A stretch of DNA of 64,000 nt from Cloacimonetes bacterium UBA5210 (GCA_002412625.1 DHVK01000014.1:6228-70227), one strand, 5' to 3'; positions 25,547 to 32,812 are shown, counted from the stretch's first letter. The notes: a model not told the origin generated them from the sequence alone. A program made the numbers and translations.

Positions 25547-25658
25547 TTAGTTCTTGGTTCGGGGCTCTTGGTCTGGGCTGGAACTCGTCTCTCAGAGCCG
25601 TTTTTCTGTCGGGTTTCGCCAAATTTATTACTGACTATCCTGCGGATACATCACAGCT
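25547..25658 (+). repeat. Right copy of the ~110 bp island-flanking repeat
   Basis: Direct-orientation partner of 15140-15247. It truncates the lysozyme relic and defines the right edge of the restriction/toxin-antitoxin island. The two copies lie 10.4 kb apart. A shorter, weaker echo of the same sequence style (CTTGGTTCG...GCTTGGAATACGCCTCTGGAACACGTTTTTTGTTGG) is visible at about 25820-25885. Confidence 0.8.
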
Positions 25659-25763
25659 CCCCGCATTTCCCCGCATTTCCGTGAATTAGGTATCGGGACT
25701 TTCTTTGCTCCCTCTCTTTGCCCTCCAAGTAATGTTAGGCAACCTTGCCGCAATCACGCCCTG

Positions 25764-25799
25764 ACCACGCCGCATTGTGGCAGATTCGCGGCGTGGTCT
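25764..25799. repeat. Perfect 11-bp inverted repeat
   Basis: GACCACGCCGC (25764-25774) and GCGGCGTGGTC (25789-25799) are perfect complements around a 14-base loop. There is no T-run on either side, so it is not a canonical terminator. It lies downstream of the TonB receptor gene (25946), between that gene and the island edge. The rest of 25659-25945 shows no gene. Confidence 0.7.
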
Positions 25800-25945
25800 C
25801 GGCGTTGTGCCGGTACAATCCTTGGTTCGTCAAGAGAGGGAGCTGGGCTTGGAATACGCCTCTGGAACACGTTTTTTGTTGGTTTGTTGTTGATTTTTGT
25901 TAGTTGTTGTTTGTTAGAGCTTAGGTTTAGGGACTGAACTACGAC

Positions 25946-27799
25946 CTAAAATCCAAATCTAAGCCGCAAGGTAAAATCCCGTCCCGGAGCCGGGTATCCA
26001 TATTCACTCTGATAATCCTTATCCAGAATATTATGCAAAGTAAAGCCCAGATCCAGCTTCCGCCATGTTTTGCCAATCCCGATCTCGTGAATCAGATATT
26101 CGGGTAGTGGGTGGAAGATGTCCACGTTGTCCTGGGATTCCCGCTTCGATCTCCAGCTGGAGCTCGTATGCAGGTCAATTCCCCAAGGCAAGCTGAAGTA
26201 GTTGCTCAGTTCGAGGCTATGCGGCGCGCTGTCGCTCAGTTTATAATCCCCTCGGGTTTGGAGCAATGAATATTGTGCCTGAATGTCCCATGCCTTGCCC
26301 ACGCTGGTGCTTAGTGCCAGTTCCCCGCCATAGCTCTTTACCGCATATATATTTACATATCCTGCTTGGGTCCGGTCGATCAGATCCCGGACATCGTTGT
26401 AAAAGATACTGATACTGCCGAAGCTGTTTTTCATCAGGCTGCGTTTATGGTTCAGCTCCAGTTTATGCGCCGTGGACGCCTGCAAATCCGGATTTCCGTT
26501 TTCCGCGGAAAATAGCTGCCGCATCGTGGGTACCGCGGAGTTCAAGCCCCAGGCCAGGCTGCTTGAGCTTAGCTCCGAATGCCTGTAACTCAGCGCTGCG
26601 GAAGGCTCCCAAAAGATGTTGACTTCAGAACTTTTACTATGCCCAAAAAAGCCGATGCCGCTTCCGGCACTGATGCTGGCCCGCGCTCCCAAGTCCCGTT
26701 CATATTGGGCAAACACATTGCCCACCACTGCGTGATTTGCAGTCCAGTCCGTATATGCTCCGTCGTCCCGGCGTTTCACCGTTCGGAATTCCGCTCTGCT
26801 ACCCAGGCTCAGAATTCCTGCTTTGCGCAGTTCATAAACCGGGGCAAAGCCGAGATTGACGGTTTCCATTCGCGAAGAGAGTAAGCGGTTCTGATGCTGG
26901 ATATCGGCAAAGCGCTCGAAGGTGTCTCCGGCAGCATCAAAATAAATCTGCCCACGCAGGTTGCTGTCCTCTGAGCTAACAAAATCCGCACTCATGCTTG
27001 CATTGGTACGATACCAATCCTTATATGTGCCATATTCCCAAGCGTAAATAGACGCGGGTATTTCTTTGTATGGTATGGTAGAGAATCCCGCGCTGAAGCC
27101 CATTTCATGGATATCATCGATCAACCACTCGGTATTCAGTTGAGAGTGCCAGGCTTTTTGATAACTGTGGTTCCGTACTTTGCCATTCTCAAATGCAGTA
27201 GGCACGAAATCATCGGAGAGCACAAAAGCTCTGCGTTCGTCCCGGCTCAGGCTGAATTGATAGCGAAAATCTCCCCAGCTCTGTGCCGAAGATATGCGCT
27301 GTGAATTCACCAGATTGCGGGAGAGAGTGCTTTCCACTGCCAGTAGCTGCTCGTTCTGTTTGGAGATCAGGTTGATCACTCCGCCCATGGTGGAAGTGCC
27401 ATAGAGCGAAGATGCGGGGCCTTTGATCACCCGGATCTCAGCGATGTCGTTCACCAATATTTTGGATAGATCCACATTGCCAAAATACCCGCTGTTGAGC
27501 GGGCGGCCATCGATCAGGATCAGGCTTTCGTTTTTGCGAAAACCGCGGATCTTCAGGTTGCTTTCATCCCGGCTGCCATAGCTAATGTTGATGCCCGGGC
27601 TCTGTTTCAATGCTTCGGAAACAGACTGGTTGTTTTTAGGCGCGGGGATGATGCTCACATTGCCAATGCCAGCCTGCTCACCTTCGGCTATCACCCGCAC
27701 CGGATGCAGATGATATTTTTTTAGTGAATCTGGTTGTGCTTGCACAGCAAAGATCAGCATGGGCAAAATACCCATGCTGATCAGAATCAGTTTTTTCAA
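25946..27799 (-). CDS. TonB-dependent outer membrane receptor
   Basis: The 617 residues start with a signal peptide (MKKLILISMGILPMLIFAVQAQ). A plug domain follows, with the usual SVSEALKQSPGINI, LKIRGFRKNESLILIDGRPL and EIRVIKGPASSLYGTSTMGGVINLISK signatures, then a beta-barrel ending in FTLRLRFGF with terminal phenylalanine. Such receptors import siderophores, cobalamin, haem or glycans using the proton motive force. Size and plug style resemble BtuB/iron-type receptors more than SusC, but the substrate cannot be read from sequence. It overlaps the upstream lipoprotein gene by four bases and is therefore under the control of the structured leader before that gene. Confidence 0.92.
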   Translation of the reverse strand: MKKLILISMGILPMLIFAVQAQPDSLKKYHLHPVRVIAEGEQAGIGNVSIIPAPKNNQSVSEALKQSPGINISYGSRDESNLKIRGFRKNESLILIDGRPLNSGYFGNVDLSKILVNDIAEIRVIKGPASSLYGTSTMGGVINLISKQNEQLLAVESTLSRNLVNSQRISSAQSWGDFRYQFSLSRDERRAFVLSDDFVPTAFENGKVRNHSYQKAWHSQLNTEWLIDDIHEMGFSAGFSTIPYKEIPASIYAWEYGTYKDWYRTNASMSADFVSSEDSNLRGQIYFDAAGDTFERFADIQHQNRLLSSRMETVNLGFAPVYELRKAGILSLGSRAEFRTVKRRDDGAYTDWTANHAVVGNVFAQYERDLGARASISAGSGIGFFGHSKSSEVNIFWEPSAALSYRHSELSSSSLAWGLNSAVPTMRQLFSAENGNPDLQASTAHKLELNHKRSLMKNSFGSISIFYNDVRDLIDRTQAGYVNIYAVKSYGGELALSTSVGKAWDIQAQYSLLQTRGDYKLSDSAPHSLELSNYFSLPWGIDLHTSSSWRSKRESQDNVDIFHPLPEYLIHEIGIGKTWRKLDLGFTLHNILDKDYQSEYGYPAPGRDFTLRLRFGF

Positions 27800-28608
27800 T
27801 TGGTTTCCAGAACTGTGGAGTCGTAAGCGTCGTATAGCTCAGGTAAAGTGATGCTGAGGTCGGCATTGGTGTTGTCTGCATTCAGATATTGGGGCAGGGC
27901 AGCGCCAAAAGCCATGTTCAGCCGAATCTTGTCCACATACTTGAAGCGCTTCAGGCTGTTGCTCATCTCTGCGTTAAAGCTCGGGAACGTGGTTCTCTCG
28001 CTGTTTAGCAAATAGTATCCATCCGCGATCTGCTCCGGGCTGTAGCCTCTGGCAAAACCATCAGACGCGACCAGCATGATATCGCTGAACCCGCTATGGT
28101 CCGAGATCAAATCGCTTAGCTTGATGGCTTCTTCCTGGATCCCGTCCCAGTTTTCCACGCTGTGGATGGGCAGCGCTCTCAGTTCTTTGTAATGACAGTT
28201 GCCGAGTGAATCTTCTACCACAATGCGGCGATAGACGCGGATGCGGTTGGCATTTATCACACTAAAAGCTCCGGGAGTGTTTCCATCAAGAAACCTGGTG
28301 CGAAACTGATCCGCGGGCACCATATATCCGGTTTTGAATACTGCCCAATCCAGATCATAGCCCGCGGTTTCCACACGAGAGCGGGGGCTGTAGTCGTCTG
28401 TGGCGACGATCTCATAGTTGTAAAGACCGCGAAAATCCAGCGAGTCGGGGGAACTCGGGTCGGTGATTTGGTGAATAGCCTGTGCATCAACAAATTGTTC
28501 CAGCAGATAGCCCAAGATTTGCGGTTTAATGGTATTGTCCTTTTCGCTGCAAGCAGTTATGCTAAAGAGCAGGGCGATCGCAAGTAGTACAAACAAGTAC
28601 TTTTTCAA
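27796..28608 (-). CDS. Lipoprotein with molybdopterin-oxidoreductase-like repeats, TonB partner
   Basis: The 270 residues begin MKKYLFVLLAIALLFSITAC, a lipoprotein signal whose lipobox Cys is residue 20. Two similar stretches follow: VATDDYSPRSR...KTGYMVPADQFRTRFLDG and then EEAIKLSDLISDHSGFSDIMLVASDGFARGYSPEQIADGYYLLN. The second resembles the small sulfite-oxidase/molybdopterin-binding-like fold in which a loop LxxLL...VxVxASDGY...L recurs; no cofactor cysteine is evident. The start is TTG at 28608, supported by GGAGG eight bases upstream. Overlap with the receptor gene implies a joint role in uptake. Function is otherwise unknown. Confidence 0.7.
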   Translation of the reverse strand: MKKYLFVLLAIALLFSITACSEKDNTIKPQILGYLLEQFVDAQAIHQITDPSSPDSLDFRGLYNYEIVATDDYSPRSRVETAGYDLDWAVFKTGYMVPADQFRTRFLDGNTPGAFSVINANRIRVYRRIVVEDSLGNCHYKELRALPIHSVENWDGIQEEAIKLSDLISDHSGFSDIMLVASDGFARGYSPEQIADGYYLLNSERTTFPSFNAEMSNSLKRFKYVDKIRLNMAFGAALPQYLNADNTNADLSITLPELYDAYDSTVLETN

Positions 28609-28747
28609 GGTAAAAACCTCCAGTTTATTTGTGGAGGCAGACGGAGCAGTCCATCAGCCTTTCCGGGTTGGGAGGCATGGCCGTTTCCCGCCATACCCTA
28701 TCGGTATTCATGCTTGCCGAATGTGGTTTAGCTATGAATACTCGGCT
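28609..28747 (-). promoter_or_regulatory. Structured 5' leader with SD-sequestering hairpin (candidate riboswitch or attenuator)
   Basis: From the inferred transcription start near 28747 to the TTG start, about 139 bases can fold. ATACC/GGTAT forms a small hairpin (28693-28707), and ATGGC/GCCAT closes a loop GGGAAACG (28677-28694). Just before the gene, CCTCCA (28632-28637 on the complementary strand) pairs perfectly with TGGAGG (28617-28622) and buries the Shine-Dalgarno. Such a terminal hairpin is what translational riboswitches and leader peptides use. The core does not match a cobalamin riboswitch well, despite a vague B12-box-like GTCTGCCTCC. Confidence 0.5.
28625..28711 (-). CDS. Possible 28-residue leader peptide ending in CxxC
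   Basis: Within the leader an ATG at 28711 opens 28 codons ending DCSVCLHK and a TAA at 28625-28627. The stop falls in the loop of the hairpin that hides the lipoprotein ribosome binding site. A ribosome finishing this frame would disrupt that hairpin. There is no strong Shine-Dalgarno before the ATG, so translation is uncertain. The CxxC-x-H ending would suit metal or thiol sensing, but that is speculation. Confidence 0.3.
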   Translation of the reverse strand: MNTDRVWRETAMPPNPERLMDCSVCLHK

Positions 28748-28753
28748 GGAAGG

Positions 28754-28782
28754 CATATAATTCTCCGTGCAATATTTGTCAA
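28754..28782 (-). promoter_or_regulatory. Promoter of the lipoprotein-TonB receptor operon
   Basis: On the minus strand a perfect TTGACA (28777-28782) is separated by 17 bases from TATATG (28754-28759). Transcription would start near 28747, which leaves a leader of about 139 bases. Confidence 0.7.
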
Positions 28783-28844
28783 GCTCAATGCCCGGCTTTG
28801 TTTAGCAATCCGCCTTCTATGAAATGCAAATGCGGCAGCGAGGC

Positions 28845-29939
28845 TTACACCACAAACAAGGCTGCCAGAACAATCATCAGTGCCAGGATGCTGTCGTTCA
28901 GGTTCAGCTCAAACGCGCGGGCAGATAGTTCTTCTGCCGCCACAATGTCTTTAGCGGGGGCCAGCAGCACCAGCTTCAAGCCCGAACTCAGCAAGGCTGA
29001 AATGAGCAACAGATGATAGCTATCCAGATAGAAATGCAGTGAAAAACCCAATACGAAGAGAGCATTTGCCGCAAAGACCAGATCCGCCCGCCAATGCCTG
29101 TCTGGGCGAATCAACCGAAACAAGTAGAAGAGCAGAGTAATAGCCGCCAGCGCGGACAATAGGGCGACAGAGCTTGCGCTGATCAGTCCCGAGAGTTTTT
29201 GCAGATCAAAGATAAACACCATTGGCATCATCACCGTGATGTAAGCAGAATCGATGCCCCCGGTGCGTCCGATCAGATTCTTCGCCCAGGCATTGAGTGG
29301 AAACAGCATCAACTTCAAGGCTATCGCGCTTAGGATGAAAGCCATGGGCGAGCCGGGAATGCTGTGCCGGGCGGGCATGCTAAGCAACACATCGATGTTC
29401 AAGACTCCGGTATGCTTATAGATCAATGCTACTCCGATCAAAAACAACGCCGCCGCGATGCTGTTCAGCAACAGATATTGGAATGCCTTGAGCGCGTTGA
29501 GGTGGTTTTTCGTGGCCAGAATCAAACCCAACATGGATAGCGAAAACATCTCGATCATCACAAAGAGATTGAAGATGTCGCGGGTAAAGATGATCCCGCA
29601 AACCGCGAAGAAGCTGAAGAGATACAAGACCAGTGAGGTGAGCGAGAGATGAAGAAACTGCTTGCGATAGATAATAAAATGGAGCGAGATCAAAACCATG
29701 GTCAGGACCAACCAAAGCAGCTCACGCAAGCCAAGAGCCAGACTGATCCCCAAAACCGGATCCTGAGAGCCGATCAATTCGTAAAGCGGAAACCGGACTC
29801 CGGATATCAGCCCGAAATAGGCTGCCAAAAGCATCGGGATCGACCCCAGGAAATATATGCTCAGCTTGCGGTTTTGCTTCAACAGCCAGGGCAGCAGCAT
29901 CCCCAGGAACAAAATGAAGGCGAATATGGAGCTTATCAC
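28845..29939 (-). CDS. mnhD: Mrp/Mbh antiporter subunit D (MrpD/MbhH-like)
   Basis: This is the proton-pumping-type membrane subunit homologous to NuoM/N. The 364 residues contain about ten membrane segments and the family core: LFSFFAVCGIIFTRDIFNLFVMIEMFSLSMLGLIL, with the conserved glutamate of FVMIEMF, a lysine in ALKAFQYLL, and FILSAIALKLMLFPLNAWAKNLIG with the channel lysine. Typical MrpD has about 480-500 residues, so this is a compact version missing the last helices; no frameshifted remainder is visible downstream. The start is GTG at 29939, one base past the preceding stop codon. It is the last gene of the operon. Confidence 0.88.
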   Translation of the reverse strand: MISSIFAFILFLGMLLPWLLKQNRKLSIYFLGSIPMLLAAYFGLISGVRFPLYELIGSQDPVLGISLALGLRELLWLVLTMVLISLHFIIYRKQFLHLSLTSLVLYLFSFFAVCGIIFTRDIFNLFVMIEMFSLSMLGLILATKNHLNALKAFQYLLLNSIAAALFLIGVALIYKHTGVLNIDVLLSMPARHSIPGSPMAFILSAIALKLMLFPLNAWAKNLIGRTGGIDSAYITVMMPMVFIFDLQKLSGLISASSVALLSALAAITLLFYLFRLIRPDRHWRADLVFAANALFVLGFSLHFYLDSYHLLLISALLSSGLKLVLLAPAKDIVAAEELSARAFELNLNDSILALMIVLAALFVV

Positions 29940-29940
29940 T

Positions 29941-30282
29941 TTATATACCTTGATCCGGAAGTTCCAGGCTGCCGGTTTTTCGGTAATACAAAACCACGAA
30001 GACCAACATGACTGCCGTGATCACCACACCGATCACAATCGAGGTAAGCACCAGGACAGATGGCAGAGGGTCCACCAGATGCGGCAAAGGGTTTTCCCTG
30101 ATGCCCGGCAGATCCAGGATGGGGGCTGCCTTGCCCGGGATGAAACCAATCGAGACGATCAGCAAGTTCAATCCGGTTTCGAAGATGTTGAAGGCAAAGA
30201 CCAGTTTTAACATATTCCTCAGGGAGAACAAACCCCACATGCCTACTGACATCAGCGCTATCGCAGTTATCACAATGATCAT
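29941..30282 (-). CDS. mnhC: Mrp/Mbh antiporter subunit C (NuoK-like)
   Basis: The 113-residue, three-helix membrane protein is homologous to NuoK/MrpC. The signature is IALMSVGMWGLFSLRNMLKLVFAFNIFETGLNLLIVSIG, with the buried glutamate of NIFETGLNLL, followed by DPLPSVLVLTSIVIGVVITAVMLVFVVLYYRKTG. Together with the D subunit it forms part of the ion path. It starts two bases after the end of the fused B subunit gene. Confidence 0.93.
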   Translation of the reverse strand: MIIVITAIALMSVGMWGLFSLRNMLKLVFAFNIFETGLNLLIVSIGFIPGKAAPILDLPGIRENPLPHLVDPLPSVLVLTSIVIGVVITAVMLVFVVLYYRKTGSLELPDQGI

Positions 30283-30284
30283 CG

Positions 30285-30962
30285 CTATGCCCGAAACTTG
30301 CTTACTATTTTGATCATCTCTACTCCGACCTTGATCCCGATCACGATGTACATCAAGGGTAAAGCTGCGGCGCTGAAGAAGTTTCCGATCTCACCAAAGG
30401 GGAGATATCCCGGATCCAAAAAACTACCCAAGAGGATCAAGCCCAAAAGAGCGGTAATCAGATACGCGATTCCGCAGATTGCTTCTATAACGCTTAGCGC
30501 GTTGATCTTTAGCTCTTCGTTTGGATGCACCAATGTCCACATCACGAAGCCGGAACCTAGGATCACGCCGCCCTGAAAAGCTCCGCCGGGGCTGAGATGC
30601 CCAAAGCTGAAGATATATACCGAAAACACAAACAAGAGGGGTTGCAACACCGCTACTCCGGATACTGTTACTCTGGTTGCTTCCAGATGCGTCTTGCGCT
30701 CGCTTCCCTTTCTTTGGTTTTTTCTGCTTAGAAAGGAGATCGCCGTGGTCGCCATAAACAGGATTATCAGCTCCCCAAAGGTGTCAAATCCACGCCAGGA
30801 AAGGAGGATCGGAGTCAGCACATTTTGGGATGAATACTCATTTTGCGCTGCCAGGATATAGGCTTGGGAGACCGCGGGGATGGTATCCGGAATCCGGGTT
30901 CCGAAACCGTAAAGCAATATTGCCGCAAACAGGGCAAGCACCATGTAGCGCGGAAATCTCAA
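30285..30962 (-). CDS. Fused MbhE-like (MrpA C-terminal) and MrpB subunit
   Basis: The 225 residues combine two modules. Residues about 1-80 match the C-terminal segment of MrpA, equivalent to MbhE (NVLTPILLSWRGFDTFGELIILFMATTAI). Residues about 95-225 are MrpB/MbhF: PLLFVFSVYIFSFGHLSPGGAFQGGVILGSGFVM, then the later helix pair with PLMYIVIGIKVGVEMI. In Mrp complexes these parts connect the MrpA and D halves. The fusion explains why no separate mbhE gene is present. It overlaps the small DUF4040 gene by four bases. Confidence 0.85.
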   Translation of the reverse strand: MRFPRYMVLALFAAILLYGFGTRIPDTIPAVSQAYILAAQNEYSSQNVLTPILLSWRGFDTFGELIILFMATTAISFLSRKNQRKGSERKTHLEATRVTVSGVAVLQPLLFVFSVYIFSFGHLSPGGAFQGGVILGSGFVMWTLVHPNEELKINALSVIEAICGIAYLITALLGLILLGSFLDPGYLPFGEIGNFFSAAALPLMYIVIGIKVGVEMIKIVSKFRA

Positions 30963-31204
30963 CTTTCTCTGTCCTTTCTTAAATGCCGGAAGGCAAACAA
31001 AAAGAAAAGCGTAGTAAGTCCGGAGCCGATGGCAGCTTCCGTCATTGCCACATCGGGCGCCGCCAGCAAAAGGTACAACACACTCGCGCCCAGGCTCATG
31101 CTGCTGAGAAAGAGGATTGAGACCAGGATGTTCGGGTGTCGGAGGGCGGTGATTGCCGAAAGCACCACGATCGCCCCCATAACAAGCGCGATAAAGGGTA
31201 TCAT
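30959..31204 (-). CDS. Small DUF4040/MbhD-like subunit
   Basis: The 81-residue, three-helix protein reads IALVMGAIVVLSAITALRHPNILVSILFLSSMSLGASVLYLLLAAPDVAMTEAAIGSGLTTLFFLFAFRHL. The phrase LLLAAPDVAMTEAAIGSG is the conserved core of the NuoJ-like segment of MrpA (DUF4040, MbhD). It replaces, as a stand-alone gene, part of the large MrpA subunit that is missing from this operon. Confidence 0.9.
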   Translation of the reverse strand: MIPFIALVMGAIVVLSAITALRHPNILVSILFLSSMSLGASVLYLLLAAPDVAMTEAAIGSGLTTLFFLFAFRHLRKDRES

Positions 31205-31521
31205 TGCTTGCGCTCCAAATCGTCCTGCACGGTTTTGTTTGTGAGCGGAATCCCCAGATAATACGCGGTGCGGGAAATGATATGTGCCGAGAGTGGGGCA
31301 GTCAACAGCACCGTGATAAACAGAAACAGCAGTTTAAGCCACCATCCGGGGAAACGCATGGTGACGCCTGCCAAAAAGAAGAAGGTGCCCAGGGTGGATG
31401 CTTTGGACGCGCTGAGCATGCGGGTGTAGGTATCTGGCATGCGGTTGATGCCGATGCTTGCCAATAGCAGGAAGATGGACCCCAAAAGGGCGAAGATGGC
31501 ACCCAGGATATGAAAGATCAT
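31201..31521 (-). CDS. mnhG: Mrp/Mbh antiporter subunit G
   Basis: The 106-residue membrane protein has the MrpG core GAIFALLGSIFLLLASIGINRMPDTYTRMLSASKASTLGTFFFLAG. An upstream in-frame start at 31548 exists. The ATG at 31521 is preferred because GGAGG sits six bases before it and it overlaps the mnhF stop as ATGA. MrpG is a small structural subunit of cation/proton antiporters. Confidence 0.92.
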   Translation of the reverse strand: MIFHILGAIFALLGSIFLLLASIGINRMPDTYTRMLSASKASTLGTFFFLAGVTMRFPGWWLKLLFLFITVLLTAPLSAHIISRTAYYLGIPLTNKTVQDDLERKQ

Positions 31522-31787
31522 CGCAGACCTCCGATCAAATAGCGACACAATCCGATGATCCCGATGAAGCTCACCAGAGCATAGACCATGGCGATATCCA
31601 GATAGATCATTCTTTGCTTCAGGTACGCGATGCCCACGATTACAGAGATGGTGTGGATGGTGATGGTATCCAAAGCCACGATGCGATCGATGGAATATGG
31701 CCCTTTCATCATTCTGCGCATTGCCACCAGCAGGCTGATCATGATGATCGTGATCGCCAGTTCATAAAAGAGATTGATCAGCATCAT
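31518..31787 (-). CDS. mnhF: Mrp/Mbh antiporter subunit F
   Basis: The 89 residues with three helices contain the MrpF signature RRMMKGPYSIDRIVALDTITIHTISVIVGIAYL, including the conserved GP..DR..A.D segment, and end with the expected VSFIGIIGLCRYLI helix. It sits between the E and G subunits, with four-base overlaps on both sides. Confidence 0.94.
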   Translation of the reverse strand: MMLINLFYELAITIIMISLLVAMRRMMKGPYSIDRIVALDTITIHTISVIVGIAYLKQRMIYLDIAMVYALVSFIGIIGLCRYLIGGLR

Positions 31788-32341
31788 ATAAACATCCTGC
31801 TCAAGAACCTTTCATAGCGAGAGATTGTGGCTTTGATGGCGTCCACTGCCTCCACGGAATCAACGTTGATGGCATGCACAAACAAGCTGTCGTCCCTGGT
31901 CTCGATCATTATCGTCCCGGGGGTAAGCGTGATCGCGTAAGAAACCAGCATGATTGCCAGATCAGCTTTCAAAGCTGTCTTGATCTCCAAAATCCCCGGG
32001 GCTATGGGCAGGCGGGGATTGATCACCCGCATTGCCACATCGATGTTGGAACTAAACAGGCTTTGGGAAAACGCGCCGCAAAAACAAAGAAAGGCGTATG
32101 CCGAACCTGGATCATAACGCAGGTCGCGAAACAACTTCAGCCTGGGGGCAAACAACAGCTGACATACTATCACCACAAGCCCGCCAAACAGCAAGCCGCC
32201 TCTTTCAAAGCCTGCCAATGCCACCCAAAACGCGTAGAGTAGTATCGTGTTTACCAACACTCTGCGAATAGACCCAGGACTTAGTCCCGCATTCCCGCTG
32301 CTGTTAATCTTCATGTTTTTTGGCTGTTTTACCTTTTCCAT
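31784..32341 (-). CDS. mnhE: Mrp/Mbh antiporter subunit E
   Basis: The 185 residues include two N-terminal membrane helices and the cytoplasmic MrpE domain, with VAMRVINPRLPIAPGILEIKT and YAITLTPGTIMIETRDDSLFVHAIN, both diagnostic. It is the first antiporter gene and probably starts at 32341, although no clear Shine-Dalgarno precedes this ATG. A second in-frame ATG lies at 32314. Its beginning overlaps, in another frame, a possible 30-codon micro-ORF, so coupling to that frame could drive its translation. Confidence 0.88.
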   Translation of the reverse strand: MEKVKQPKNMKINSSGNAGLSPGSIRRVLVNTILLYAFWVALAGFERGGLLFGGLVVIVCQLLFAPRLKLFRDLRYDPGSAYAFLCFCGAFSQSLFSSNIDVAMRVINPRLPIAPGILEIKTALKADLAIMLVSYAITLTPGTIMIETRDDSLFVHAINVDSVEAVDAIKATISRYERFLSRMFI

Positions 32342-32396
32342 TGATATAAACTGTTCGTGAGTCTCCGTTGTGCTTTAGTAAATTAAACTTGATCAT
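32304..32396 (-). CDS. Possible 30-residue micro-ORF at the head of the Mrp operon
   Basis: ATG at 32396 is followed by 30 codons (MIKFNLLKHNGDSRTVYING then KGKTAKKHED) and TAA. AGGA lies about six bases before the ATG. The frame overlaps the first 38 bases of mnhE. It is the first start codon after the inferred promoter. It could be a translated leader that couples to mnhE, which has no good ribosome binding site of its own. Confidence 0.35.
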   Translation of the reverse strand: MIKFNLLKHNGDSRTVYINGKGKTAKKHED

Positions 32397-32408
32397 ACCT
32401 TGTCCTGT

Positions 32409-32437
32409 ATTATAAGTTATTCCTAAATGCGGAGTCA
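32409..32437 (-). promoter_or_regulatory. Candidate promoter of the Mrp operon
   Basis: A perfect TATAAT (32409-32414) on the minus strand is preceded 17 bases upstream by TGACTC (32432-32437), a poor -35. The transcript would begin within about ten bases of the micro-ORF ATG. Confidence 0.45.
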
Positions 32438-32514
32438 TGCAATCTCATTCAGAGAAACAGTTCGCCGCCACTTGGAAAAAAACAGATTACTATGCCTGAG
32501 GCTTCGGCGCGGGG

Positions 32515-32607
32515 TAGGATTGCAGACGTCCTCGTCTGCAAAGCAGCGGAGCTGTCTCCTTCTTCGGAACTGCGTTCCGTTTCGACACGAGGACGTGTCG
32601 AATCCTA
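32515..32607. repeat. Palindromic REP-like element
   Basis: An outer inverted repeat TAGGATT (32515-32521)/AATCCTA (32601-32607) encloses three palindromes: TTGCAGACGtcctCGTCTGCAA, CGGAACtgcGTTCCG and TTCGACACGaggaCGTGTCGAA. The outer sequence is the same as in the palindrome repeated inside hsdR. The wider intergenic interval 32397-32862 has no supported gene apart from the micro-ORF start. Confidence 0.75.
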
Positions 32608-32774
32608 TTGTCCCAATCTGCCTACAAGAGCAGAAAAGCCATTCATTTTCAGAACCGGAGCTCAGCTAATCTCCGGGTAACTGCTTAGGATGAATTCCGT
32701 TACTCCGAAATGCGCAATCAAAGCAAAGCTAAGCCACGCTAAGTGATCCGGCTTAGTGGCTGATGGTGATAAAT

Positions 32775-32812
32775 AACCGATATCCGCTTGGTGCGCCAAG
32801 GGGATATCGGTT
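32775..32812. repeat. Long two-part hairpin downstream of ice-binding genes
   Basis: AACCGATATCC (32775-32785) pairs perfectly with GGATATCGGTT (32802-32812). Inside it CTTGG/CCAAG forms a second five-base-pair stem around TGCG. It lies 50 bases past the end of the minus-strand ice-binding genes and could terminate them. Only ATTTAT follows on that strand rather than a solid T-run. Confidence 0.6.

Noticed and set aside
15140..25658. Integrative element with tRNA attachment site
   Set aside because: No integrase or transposase and no tRNA are present at either edge; the only tRNA is at 61.1 kb.
28609..28747. Canonical cobalamin riboswitch
   Set aside because: Apart from GGGAA and a loose B12-box-like GTCTGCC, the conserved core (CCCGC.ACTG and the long box) is missing, so I keep only a generic structured leader.
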